The translations under genes were made by a program, and so were the position numbers. A stretch of DNA of 6,824 bases from Chloroflexota bacterium (lineage in GTDB: Bacteria > Chloroflexota > Anaerolineae > Anaerolineales > UBA11657). The notes beneath the pieces were generated by a model, which did no database searches, was not told the DNA's origin, and saw only the letters and a program-made list of their open reading frames with translations. The DNA lies in the NCBI GenBank assembly GCA_003670425.1, contig QWRL01000130.1, positions 1 to 6,824 on the forward strand. Reading direction: 5' to 3'. Numbering within the stretch: the first letter of the stretch is position 1; each line of letters begins with the position of its first letter. Shown here in pieces: positions 1 to 5,438 of this stretch.

Positions 1-695
1 GCAAGCCAGCCGCGGGCTGCGTCAGATAGCGCACCAATCTGGTTAAATATATTTTGGTGGTGGGCCGGGTTTGCATCGTAGCGTGCGCGCACTGCGGCTA
101 CCGCATTGCGCGTTGAGCCTGGCTCGCCGGTGTCTGCCACAATCAGCATAAGGTTCTTGCTTGGTTGCAGGAATATGGGGTCACTGCCCTTTTTAAAATA
201 CAGTGCAGTATTGTGGGCAATTACCGTTGGATCAATTCCGGATGCAGTTCCGTGTTGGAGAGTTTCAACAGATTGTGCGATGTGAGCTGCCGCATGCGGG
301 GTCAGTTCGCGAGAGAGGCTGGCTGCAAGCGCGCGTGCAAGCGCAATGGTAACCGCTGCGCTGGAGCCCAGCCCGGCTGCGGCGGGGATGGTGGACTGCA
401 CTTGAAGTTTCCCGGCCGGGGGATTTGGGATTGCGAGGCTGCGCAAGGTTTCCAAAACGGCAGCTGCCAGCGGGTGGCCTGTGGCCAGATTTGAGAGGCG
501 CGTATTCAGTGCAATGCTGTCGGCAACGATTTCGAGTTCACTTGAGGAATCTACAGCGGGCGTAAACGTGGCCGTTGCACGTAATCCATTGATGGGAACG
601 GCGATGGCTGGCGCGCCATACACAACTGCGTGCTCGCCAAACAGGATGACCTTGCCGGAGGCACTGCCGGTGGCCGGCTGCGGGCGCGGCGTCAC
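1..695 (-). CDS. mvk: Mevalonate kinase, GHMP family (C-terminus cut by window edge)
   Basis: Phosphorylates mevalonate to 5-phosphomevalonate with ATP, a cytoplasmic step of the mevalonate route to isopentenyl diphosphate. Translating the minus strand from the GTG at 693-695 gives 231 uninterrupted residues that run off the left edge; full-length family members have about 300-330, so roughly the last quarter, with the third GHMP motif, is missing. The N-terminal signature SGKVILFGEHAVVYG spans residues 13-27, with K15 near the active site. The ATP-binding GHMP motif PAAAGLGSSAA spans residues 104-114. SVETLQHGTASGID (residues 142-155) supplies E144 and D155, whose 11-residue spacing matches Glu193/Asp204 of the rat enzyme. 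The start is chosen because GTG forms a GTGA overlap with the stop of the upstream UbiA-like gene and no nearer start precedes the conserved block; no clear Shine-Dalgarno is visible, so translational coupling is likely. A phosphomevalonate kinase is less likely given the GEHAVVYG and HGTASGID motifs. Confidence 0.93.
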   Translation of the reverse strand, partial: MTPRPQPATGSASGKVILFGEHAVVYGAPAIAVPINGLRATATFTPAVDSSSELEIVADSIALNTRLSNLATGHPLAAAVLETLRSLAIPNPPAGKLQVQSTIPAAAGLGSSAAVTIALARALAASLSRELTPHAAAHIAQSVETLQHGTASGIDPTVIAHNTALYFKKGSDPIFLQPSKNLMLIVADTGEPGSTRNAVAAVRARYDANPAHHQNIFNQIGALSDAARGWL

Positions 696-1567
696 GCGAG
701 ATAGAGTATCAGCACGGCTGAGAGTGCCCAAATCACCACCGTGGCCAGCAGCGGCCGGTCTTCGAACAGTAAATCTTCCGGTGCGCCTCCCTTGCCGGAG
801 ACATGTAGCAGGTGCAGATAGCGCAGGGTGCCGTACCAGACTGGCGCGATTGTGAGCATCATCAGATGGTTAGCGGGCATGTTTGGCGCGCTGAATGTGT
901 AGAGCGAGTATGCAATCAGAATTGCAGTGGCGGCCATGTTGATTGCAAGGTCTAAAAATGGCACGGTGTATTCTTGCAAAACGCTGCGGTGGCTTGAGGC
1001 GCTGGCTTGCATTAGCGTAAGCTCGTGGCGCCGCTTGCCAAACCCGACCAAGAGCGCGCCAAGTCCAACACAGATGAACATCCAAGGCGAGAAGCGCTCG
1101 ACTTGGACGAGGGAAACGCCGGCGCCGAGGCGCAGCAAAAATCCGGTGGCAACCAGCATCACATCCAGAATTACGATTTGTTTGAGGCGGTAAGAGTACA
1201 GAAGATTTTGTGCCCAGTATGCGGCGGCGAGCAGGCCAAGCATCAGGTTGAGGCTAAAGGCGGCGGGCAGTGCAAGCGCGGGCAGCAGCATGGCGGTTAG
1301 AAGTGCGGTACGTGGTTGCAGTCTGCCCGAAGCGATGGCACGGTGTTTCTTGAGTGGGTGCAGCCGGTCGGTGGCGGCGTCGAGCAGGTCATTGACGAGG
1401 TAGACGGAGCTGGCGAGCATGCAGAAAATTCCGAATGCGAGCAGCGTCGGCAGCAGATATTCAGGCTGCAGGAGCTTGACGTCAAATACTAGCGGTACGA
1501 ATATAACGAGATTTTTTGTCCATTGCCTTGGGCGCAGAGCAAAAAGCAACGCATTCATATCTGTCAT
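692..1567 (-). CDS. UbiA-family prenyltransferase, decaprenyl-phosphate phosphoribosyltransferase type
   Basis: A polytopic membrane protein of 291 residues with about eight or nine hydrophobic segments. The first Asp-rich motif NDxxDxxxD is at residues 59-67 (N59, D60, D63, D67). The second conserved cytoplasmic region has YSYRLK at 124-129 followed by LDV at 134-136. The N-terminal RPRQWTKN (12-19), the DRLHPLKKHRAIASG block (67-81) and GKRRHEL (177-183) are typical of the branch containing mycobacterial Rv3806c, which moves phosphoribose from PRPP to a polyprenyl phosphate. Ubiquinone-, menaquinone- or heme-forming UbiA enzymes differ in these blocks. The product would be a polyprenyl-phosphoryl-phosphoribose, in mycobacteria the precursor of the arabinose donor; that role here is inference. 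ATG at 1567 is favoured; a second ATG at 1558 is possible. A TATAAT lies where transcription would begin at or near the first ATG, and no Shine-Dalgarno is visible. The stop overlaps the mevalonate kinase start, so the two are probably one operon. Confidence 0.88.
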   Translation of the reverse strand: MTDMNALLFALRPRQWTKNLVIFVPLVFDVKLLQPEYLLPTLLAFGIFCMLASSVYLVNDLLDAATDRLHPLKKHRAIASGRLQPRTALLTAMLLPALALPAAFSLNLMLGLLAAAYWAQNLLYSYRLKQIVILDVMLVATGFLLRLGAGVSLVQVERFSPWMFICVGLGALLVGFGKRRHELTLMQASASSHRSVLQEYTVPFLDLAINMAATAILIAYSLYTFSAPNMPANHLMMLTIAPVWYGTLRYLHLLHVSGKGGAPEDLLFEDRPLLATVVIWALSAVLILYLA

Positions 1568-1573
1568 GCTGGA

Positions 1574-1579
1574 ATTATA
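1574..1579 (-). promoter_or_regulatory. Predicted -10 box for the UbiA-like/mvk unit
   Basis: On the minus strand these six bases read TATAAT, a perfect -10 consensus, in the 54-base gap to tlyA. Six bases separate it from the ATG at 1567, so initiation at the usual distance would fall on the A of the start codon, giving a leaderless mRNA. No good -35 is visible 16-18 bases upstream. The absence of a Shine-Dalgarno before 1567 agrees with a leaderless start. Confidence 0.45.
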
Positions 1580-1604
1580 GACGCGCGGTTGAGCTGCGTT
1601 TGAA

Positions 1605-1613
1605 TGCTAGAAT
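1605..1613 (+). promoter_or_regulatory. Predicted extended -10 box for tlyA
   Basis: The plus strand reads TGC followed by TAGAAT, an extended -10 element (TGn plus a five-of-six match to TATAAT). Initiation 7-9 bases past it would fall at about 1620-1622, on or just before the tlyA ATG at 1622. That implies a leaderless or nearly leaderless message and rules out the upstream in-frame ATG at 1604 as the start from this promoter. No convincing -35 is present at normal spacing: a TTGAGC at 1589-1594 is too close, at 13 bases. Confidence 0.45.
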
Positions 1614-1621
1614 CACGCGCG

Positions 1622-2476
1622 ATGAAACGTGATCGGCTTGATAAATTGGTGTTCGAGCGCGGCTTGGTGGAGTCCATCGATTCTGCCCGGCGCTACATCA
1701 TGGCCGGGCAGGTGCGGGTGGGCGGCGTGCGCATGGATAAACCGGGCACCGCGGTTGAAATTGGCGCGCAGTTGGAGGTGATCGAGCGGCAGCGTTTTGT
1801 GAGCCGCGGCGGAACCAAGCTGGCGGGTGCGCTGCAGAAGACGGAGCTGGCGGTGCGCGGGTTGATATGCGCGGACGTGGGCGCGTCGACGGGGGGCTTT
1901 ACCGATTGCCTGCTGCAACACGGTGCGGACCGAGTGTATGCCGTGGATGTTGGAAAGGGATTGTTGCATTGGCGGCTGCGGAATGATGCGCGGGTAGTGC
2001 TGGTTGAGGAGACGAACGCCCGCTATCTTTCAGCGCTGCCGGAAGTTGTCGATCTAATTGTTGTGGACGCAGCATTTATATCGCTGCAGATCTTGCTCCC
2101 AGTGTTGGCGGATTGGCTTACGCCGGCTGGCGGACGCATTCTGGCGCTGGTGAAGCCGCAGTTTGAAGCTGAGCGCAGCCAAGTGGAGCATGGTGGCGTG
2201 GTGCGTGACCCCGCGGTGCATCGGCAAGTGCTGCTGTCAGCAGCGGGTTTTGCTGCGAGTGCGGGGTACGGTGCGACGCAGGTTTATCCGTCGGTATTGC
2301 GCGGGCCCGCGGGAAATGTTGAGTTCTTTGTGCTCTATGAGCGCGGGATTGGAGCAGCTGGATTTAGTGGGCAAGTGGAACAGGCAGTGAACGATGCAGC
2401 TGCGATGCCTAGCCTAACTCGTCGAGTAAATGAAATTCGACCGCCGGATGTTTATCCTGCAGGTGATGCAGCGTAA
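1622..2476 (+). CDS. tlyA: TlyA family rRNA (cytidine-2'-O)-methyltransferase
   Basis: TlyA enzymes methylate ribose 2'-hydroxyls of rRNA (C1409 in 16S, and in some species C1920 in 23S) using S-adenosylmethionine; loss causes capreomycin resistance in mycobacteria. The 284-residue product opens with an S4 RNA-binding domain (about residues 4-60, starting MKRDRLDKLVFERGL), then an interdomain linker RFVSRGGTKL (58-67) and a Rossmann methyltransferase domain with SAM motif DVGASTGGFTD (85-95). The K-D-K-E tetrad described for M. tuberculosis TlyA is visible as K66, D149 (VVDAAFISL), K178 (LVKPQFE) and E234 (NVEFF). An ATG at 1604 would add six residues, but the family normally begins at the MKR equivalent and the predicted -10 lies downstream of 1604. 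The core ends near residue 241; the last ~40 residues are an extension, of which 263-284 overlap the antisense 3' end of prfC. Older annotations call this family hemolysins. Confidence 0.93.
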   Translation: MKRDRLDKLVFERGLVESIDSARRYIMAGQVRVGGVRMDKPGTAVEIGAQLEVIERQRFVSRGGTKLAGALQKTELAVRGLICADVGASTGGFTDCLLQHGADRVYAVDVGKGLLHWRLRNDARVVLVEETNARYLSALPEVVDLIVVDAAFISLQILLPVLADWLTPAGGRILALVKPQFEAERSQVEHGGVVRDPAVHRQVLLSAAGFAASAGYGATQVYPSVLRGPAGNVEFFVLYERGIGAAGFSGQVEQAVNDAAAMPSLTRRVNEIRPPDVYPAGDAA

Positions 2477-4013
2477 AGGCTGAACGCAACAACGCAACGA
2501 GCCGTCCGGTTTGGTCTTTCGTGCGCAGCAGGCCGTGGCGCCACGGCAGTTCATCGATGGCTGCTTCGGTGCCAACCAGCCAGCGTGCCAAAGTGTAGTC
2601 GCAGGGCTCAAGGGTGGTTGGCACGCCGTACTCCTCTTCCAGGCGCGCGCAGACCACGTCCAGCTGCAGCATGCCAACCACCGCAAGGATTGGCGCGCGG
2701 CGCAGGCTGTCGGTTTCGTACAACACTTGCATTGCGCCTTCGCTTTCCAGTTGGGCCAGGCCGCGTTGAAATTGTTTTTGGCGGCTGATGTCGGTATTGA
2801 GCAGCCGCTGAAAAAATTCTGGCTGAAAGCGCGGCAGCGTTGCAAAGCGCAGCCCGGCGCCCGTGCTAAGAGTGTCACCAATGCTGAAGCCGTTATTGGG
2901 CAGGCCGATGATGTCGCCAGCATAGGCTTCCTCCAGCACCTCGCGGTCCTCGGCAAAGAACTTGTAGGGGCGTGGCAGGCGCAGCGTGCGTTCAGTTTGC
3001 GCGTGCCATACTTCCATGTTGCGCTCAAATCGCCCGCTGCACACACGCACAAAAGCGACGCTGTCCCTGTGGCGCGGGTTCATGTTGGCTTGAATCTTAA
3101 AGATAAATCCTGTGAATGGCGTGTCGTGCGGGTCCACAACCCCCGATTCGGTGAGGTAAGCGGCAGGCGGCGGCGCATTGTCGACGAACGCATCCAGAAA
3201 CATTTGCACGCCAAAATTTGTTAGCGCGCTGCCAAAAAATACAGGTGTTTGCCGGCCTTGACGGGTGGCGTGCGGGTCAAACTCAAGCTCCAGCGTGTCG
3301 AGCATCTCCAGTGTGTTAGTTAACTCAGTAAATGCGGTTGCCCCGATCATTGTCTGCAGGCGCCCATCGGCCAATGGGTGGATGCTCTCGGGCGAAATCT
3401 TTTGGTTGTGCATGGTGCGGTCGTAGAGATGCACGTTGCGCGTGCGCCGGTCTACAACGCCGCGAAATTCGGGTCCATCGCCAATTGGCCAGTTGAGCGG
3501 TACCGGCTGCATGCCGAGTACGCGTTCCACTTCATCGAGTAGCTCAAGCGGATCCAGCGCGGGCCGATCCATCTTGTTGATAAAGGTAAACACGGGCAGT
3601 TGCCGGCGCCGGCAAACTTCAAACAGTTTGCGGGTTTGGGGCTCCACGCCCTTGGCGGCATCGAGCACCATGACGGCGCAGTCGGCAGCCATCAAGGTGC
3701 GGTAAGTGTCTTCTGAGAAATCCTGGTGACCGGGCGTGTCGAGCAGGTTGATGACGCAGTCACGGTATGGAAACTGCAATACGGTGGAGCTGATGGAAAT
3801 GCCGCGCTCGCGTTCAATTGACATCCAATCCGAGCGGGTGTTGCGCTGGTTGCGGCGTGCGCGCACGCTGCCGGCAAGATGAATGGCGTTGCCGTAGAGC
3901 AGCAGTTTTTCGGTGAGCGTGGTCTTGCCGGCATCCGGGTGCGAGATGATCGCAAAAGTGCGGCGCGCGTCGATTGCAGCAGAAAGCGCGGATGGTGCGG
4001 GCAAAGTTGCCAT
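2409..4013 (-). CDS. prfC: Peptide chain release factor 3 (RF3)
   Basis: RF3 is a cytoplasmic translational GTPase that releases RF1 or RF2 from the ribosome after peptide hydrolysis. The product has 534 residues, close to the 529 of E. coli RF3. The GTPase motifs are in order: G1 HPDAGKTT (25-32), G2 region RGISISS (70-76), G3 DTPGH (92-96), G4 NKMD (146-149) and G5 GSAL (261-264). RF3-specific blocks follow: HPDAGKTTLTEKLLLYG, QDFSEDTYRTL (97-107), TGFIFKIQANMNPRHRDSVAF (301-321) and GMLQLDVVCARLEEEYGV (447-464). These, plus the absence of a long EF-G-like domain IV, separate it from EF-G and Tet(M)-type proteins. The ATG at 4013 gives a normal N-terminus; there is no Shine-Dalgarno, and a hairpin with a U-tract sits 15 bases upstream. 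The gene ends inside the 3' end of tlyA on the other strand. All GTPase motifs are intact, so it should be active. Confidence 0.96.
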   Translation of the reverse strand: MATLPAPSALSAAIDARRTFAIISHPDAGKTTLTEKLLLYGNAIHLAGSVRARRNQRNTRSDWMSIERERGISISSTVLQFPYRDCVINLLDTPGHQDFSEDTYRTLMAADCAVMVLDAAKGVEPQTRKLFEVCRRRQLPVFTFINKMDRPALDPLELLDEVERVLGMQPVPLNWPIGDGPEFRGVVDRRTRNVHLYDRTMHNQKISPESIHPLADGRLQTMIGATAFTELTNTLEMLDTLELEFDPHATRQGRQTPVFFGSALTNFGVQMFLDAFVDNAPPPAAYLTESGVVDPHDTPFTGFIFKIQANMNPRHRDSVAFVRVCSGRFERNMEVWHAQTERTLRLPRPYKFFAEDREVLEEAYAGDIIGLPNNGFSIGDTLSTGAGLRFATLPRFQPEFFQRLLNTDISRQKQFQRGLAQLESEGAMQVLYETDSLRRAPILAVVGMLQLDVVCARLEEEYGVPTTLEPCDYTLARWLVGTEAAIDELPWRHGLLRTKDQTGRLVALLRSAFTLHHLQDKHPAVEFHLLDELG

Positions 4014-4019
4014 GGCTAT

Positions 4020-4058
4020 AAAAAGCTAACGGCCACGCGCTTCAGCGCGATGGCCGTT
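4020..4058 (-). terminator. Strong hairpin plus U-tract in the prfC leader (terminator or attenuator)
   Basis: Read on the minus strand, AACGGCCA pairs with TGGCCGTT and CGCGC with GCGCG around a TGAA loop: 13 base pairs with one bulged T. Three bases later comes a run of five Ts (4024-4020). This is the form of a Rho-independent terminator for the nuclease gene that stops at 4107. However, the run ends only six bases before the prfC ATG, leaving no room for a downstream promoter. It therefore either stops the upstream unit incompletely, or lies in the prfC leader and attenuates or stabilises that message. On the plus strand no T-run follows. Confidence 0.6.
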
Positions 4059-4063
4059 TCGAA

Positions 4064-4069
4064 AGTATA
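4064..4069 (-). promoter_or_regulatory. Possible -10 box for prfC
   Basis: The minus strand reads TATACT (five of six to consensus) in the 93-base gap between the nuclease stop and prfC. Initiation would fall near 4057, at the 5' edge of the hairpin, so the prfC message would begin with that stem-loop. No recognisable -35 lies at normal spacing, so this is a weak prediction. Confidence 0.3.
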
Positions 4070-4106
4070 GCAGCGCTGAGTGCGGTTTGCGCGGTGGGAT
4101 GTGGAT

Positions 4107-4808
4107 TTACTTTGCCGGCAATGATTCGCATGCTTTGCCGTCGCGGTTGCCATCCAGGTTTGTGTGTCCGCGGGCGAGTGCAATATTGGCTTCAGCTTGC
4201 GTTTTGAAATCGGAGCAGGTTACTTTGCCGTCGTGGTTGTTGTCGAAGTTTCCCGTCGGCGCAGATTTTGTGGGCGGGACTGCTGTAGTGTTGTTGCCGT
4301 TGCAGGTGCTGCGGTTCCACAGGCCTTTGCCGTTGCCTATGGCACTATTTTGTGCAGAGATGAATTCAGATTGGTAGCGGTACTTAGCGTTGTATGTGTA
4401 TTCGCGGGCGTAGCCTTCAAGCACGGCAACGTAGTTATACATGCGCCCATCCGGCAGCCACACGTAGCGCAGCTTGCGGGAATACTTGTCAAGCTCGCCT
4501 TGAGAGCTGTCGCTTTCCAGGTAAACAATTTTGTTGTTGAGCAGGGCCTTTGCAAAATTGCTGGCTTCAGGGCCGTAGCATTGCACTTTCTTGCGCGGGT
4601 CCACAGTTTCGGGGGTGTCCATTCCAATTAGCCGCAGCGTGAACTCCTTTCCTTGCAGCCGAACTTTTATCGTGTCTCCGTCAACAACTTGTGATACTTT
4701 GGCAGCGGGAAGACCAGGCGGCTGAACCGGGGCCGGCTGCACGGCCGCGCTGCCGCGCGCCAAGCTGGTGGCGAGGGCAATGGCAAGCGCAAATAAAAGT
4801 CGGCGCAT
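4107..4808 (-). CDS. Secreted Staphylococcal-nuclease-like (thermonuclease) protein with Excalibur tail
   Basis: Predicted exported Ca-dependent nuclease of 233 residues. Residues 1 to about 21 form a signal peptide: MRRLL, a hydrophobic AlaLeu core, then a small-residue cleavage region near GSAA. The SNase domain covers about residues 38-166. It has VVDGDTI with Ca-ligand candidates D43 and D45, RLIGMDTPE with R59, D64 and E67 (equivalents of Arg35, Asp40 and Glu43 of S. aureus nuclease), and DKYSRKLRYVW with R111 (Arg87 equivalent), so the catalytic set is complete. A linker rich in Asn, Thr and Pro leads to an Excalibur-type region (about 188-231) with two DxDxDG-like loops, D189-D193 and D219-D223, the second ending DGKACES, and Cys 198 and 227 placed for a disulfide. 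The start is ATG at 4808; the adjacent TTG at 4811 is in frame but less likely. It begins 17 bases after the SnoaL-like stop, suggesting co-transcription. DNA versus RNA preference cannot be told from sequence. Confidence 0.92.
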   Translation of the reverse strand: MRRLLFALAIALATSLARGSAAVQPAPVQPPGLPAAKVSQVVDGDTIKVRLQGKEFTLRLIGMDTPETVDPRKKVQCYGPEASNFAKALLNNKIVYLESDSSQGELDKYSRKLRYVWLPDGRMYNYVAVLEGYAREYTYNAKYRYQSEFISAQNSAIGNGKGLWNRSTCNGNNTTAVPPTKSAPTGNFDNNHDGKVTCSDFKTQAEANIALARGHTNLDGNRDGKACESLPAK

Positions 4809-4825
4809 CAAACTGCAGCTTTAAG

Positions 4826-5320
4826 CTACGGCGCTGCAATAGAAGCCTTGAGCGCTAATGCTGTTTGGGGCTCTGGGTTAGTTTCAAGACCGGTGACAAA
4901 TACTGTTTCACCGCGGAACTTGCAAGCGGCTGCGTCCCAGGGGAAGAATATTTGCGCATCAAACTGCACATATTGTCCATGAGCTTGGAACATTAACCAA
5001 TTGGCGCGGTGGGTTCCAGTTACGCGGGCAGATTCCCACACCCCCTGTGGACCGATTACGATGTGCTGTAGATCAAAGTGAATGTCTGGAAATGCTGTTA
5101 GCAGTTCGTTGTAGAAACTGGCTGCGCCGGCTTTGCCGTGCCACACAGCGCCCCATTGGGCAATCTCGTAGACGCAGTCGTCCGTGAGCGTGGCCATCAG
5201 GCCGGGGATGTCGCGGTTGTCTTCGGCAATGGAATGCGCAATCCATTCACGGCGAATGTTTGCGTGCTGCGCGGTGCCGGGGTTTAGGCGCAGCAGTTTG
5301 CGGACGTTTTCGTGAGCCAT
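4826..5320 (-). CDS. SnoaL-like / NTF2-fold small protein
   Basis: A predicted soluble protein of 164 residues from ATG 5320, with no signal peptide or membrane segment. It has the pattern of the SnoaL-like part of the NTF2 superfamily: an N-terminal helical segment, DIPGLMATLTDDCVYEI (37-53), a WHGKAGAASFYNELL block (60-74), AFPDIHFD (76-83), a strand with VWESARVTGTH (94-104), and a C-terminal strand segment containing FDAQIFF (120-126). Members of this fold range from polyketide cyclases and steroid isomerases to proteins of unknown function, so no reaction can be assigned. The first in-frame start is TTG at 5338, but a TATACT at 5343-5338 (minus) covers that codon and would start transcription near 5331, favouring ATG 5320 with a GTGAGA just upstream as a weak ribosome site. 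The nuclease gene follows after 17 bases; no functional link between them is known to me. Confidence 0.82.
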   Translation of the reverse strand: MAHENVRKLLRLNPGTAQHANIRREWIAHSIAEDNRDIPGLMATLTDDCVYEIAQWGAVWHGKAGAASFYNELLTAFPDIHFDLQHIVIGPQGVWESARVTGTHRANWLMFQAHGQYVQFDAQIFFPWDAAACKFRGETVFVTGLETNPEPQTALALKASIAAP

Positions 5321-5337
5321 CAGGTTCTCACGCGCCA

Positions 5338-5345
5338 AGTATACT
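5338..5345. promoter_or_regulatory. Palindromic -10-like element AGTATACT between divergent genes
   Basis: AGTATACT is its own reverse complement, so TATACT is present on both strands: 5340-5345 on plus (toward the MFS gene) and 5343-5338 on minus (toward the SnoaL-like gene). On the minus strand it would start transcription near 5331, 11 bases before ATG 5320. On the plus strand it would leave a leader of about 85 bases before ATG 5439. No convincing -35 is seen on either side. The minus-strand role is the better supported one. Confidence 0.35.
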
Positions 5346-5438
5346 GCACTCTTTTTATGCTTAGAGTTACATGGAATTGTTCGGAGCGCGCGTTAACGTG
5401 GGCTTGTTAGCAGCGTGACAGGCGTTGTTGTGGGGTAC

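Noticed and set aside
165..855. Two plus-strand open frames at 165-494 and 481-855
   Set aside because: They lie antisense to the mevalonate kinase and the end of the UbiA-like gene, have low-complexity Arg/Gly/Cys-rich translations and match no family I recognise.
1604..1621. ATG at 1604 as the tlyA start
   Set aside because: It adds residues not typical of TlyA and sits upstream of the predicted -10 (1608-1613); ATG 1622 fits the family N-terminus.
1622..2476. tlyA as a hemolysin
   Set aside because: The S4 domain, SAM motif and K-D-K-E tetrad indicate an rRNA 2'-O-methyltransferase; the hemolysin label is historical.
2414..3224. Long open frames inside prfC on both strands (2511-3224 plus, 2414-3052 minus)
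   Set aside because: They are alternative frames of a complete, well-conserved RF3 gene; their translations lack domain signals.
2409..4013. prfC as EF-G or a Tet(M)-type ribosome protection protein
   Set aside because: Length (534 residues), RF3-specific blocks and the lack of an EF-G-like domain IV point to RF3.
5415..5438. GTG at 5415 as the MFS start
   Set aside because: ATG 5439 has a G-rich stretch just upstream and the eight extra residues look non-conserved; it is not fully excluded.
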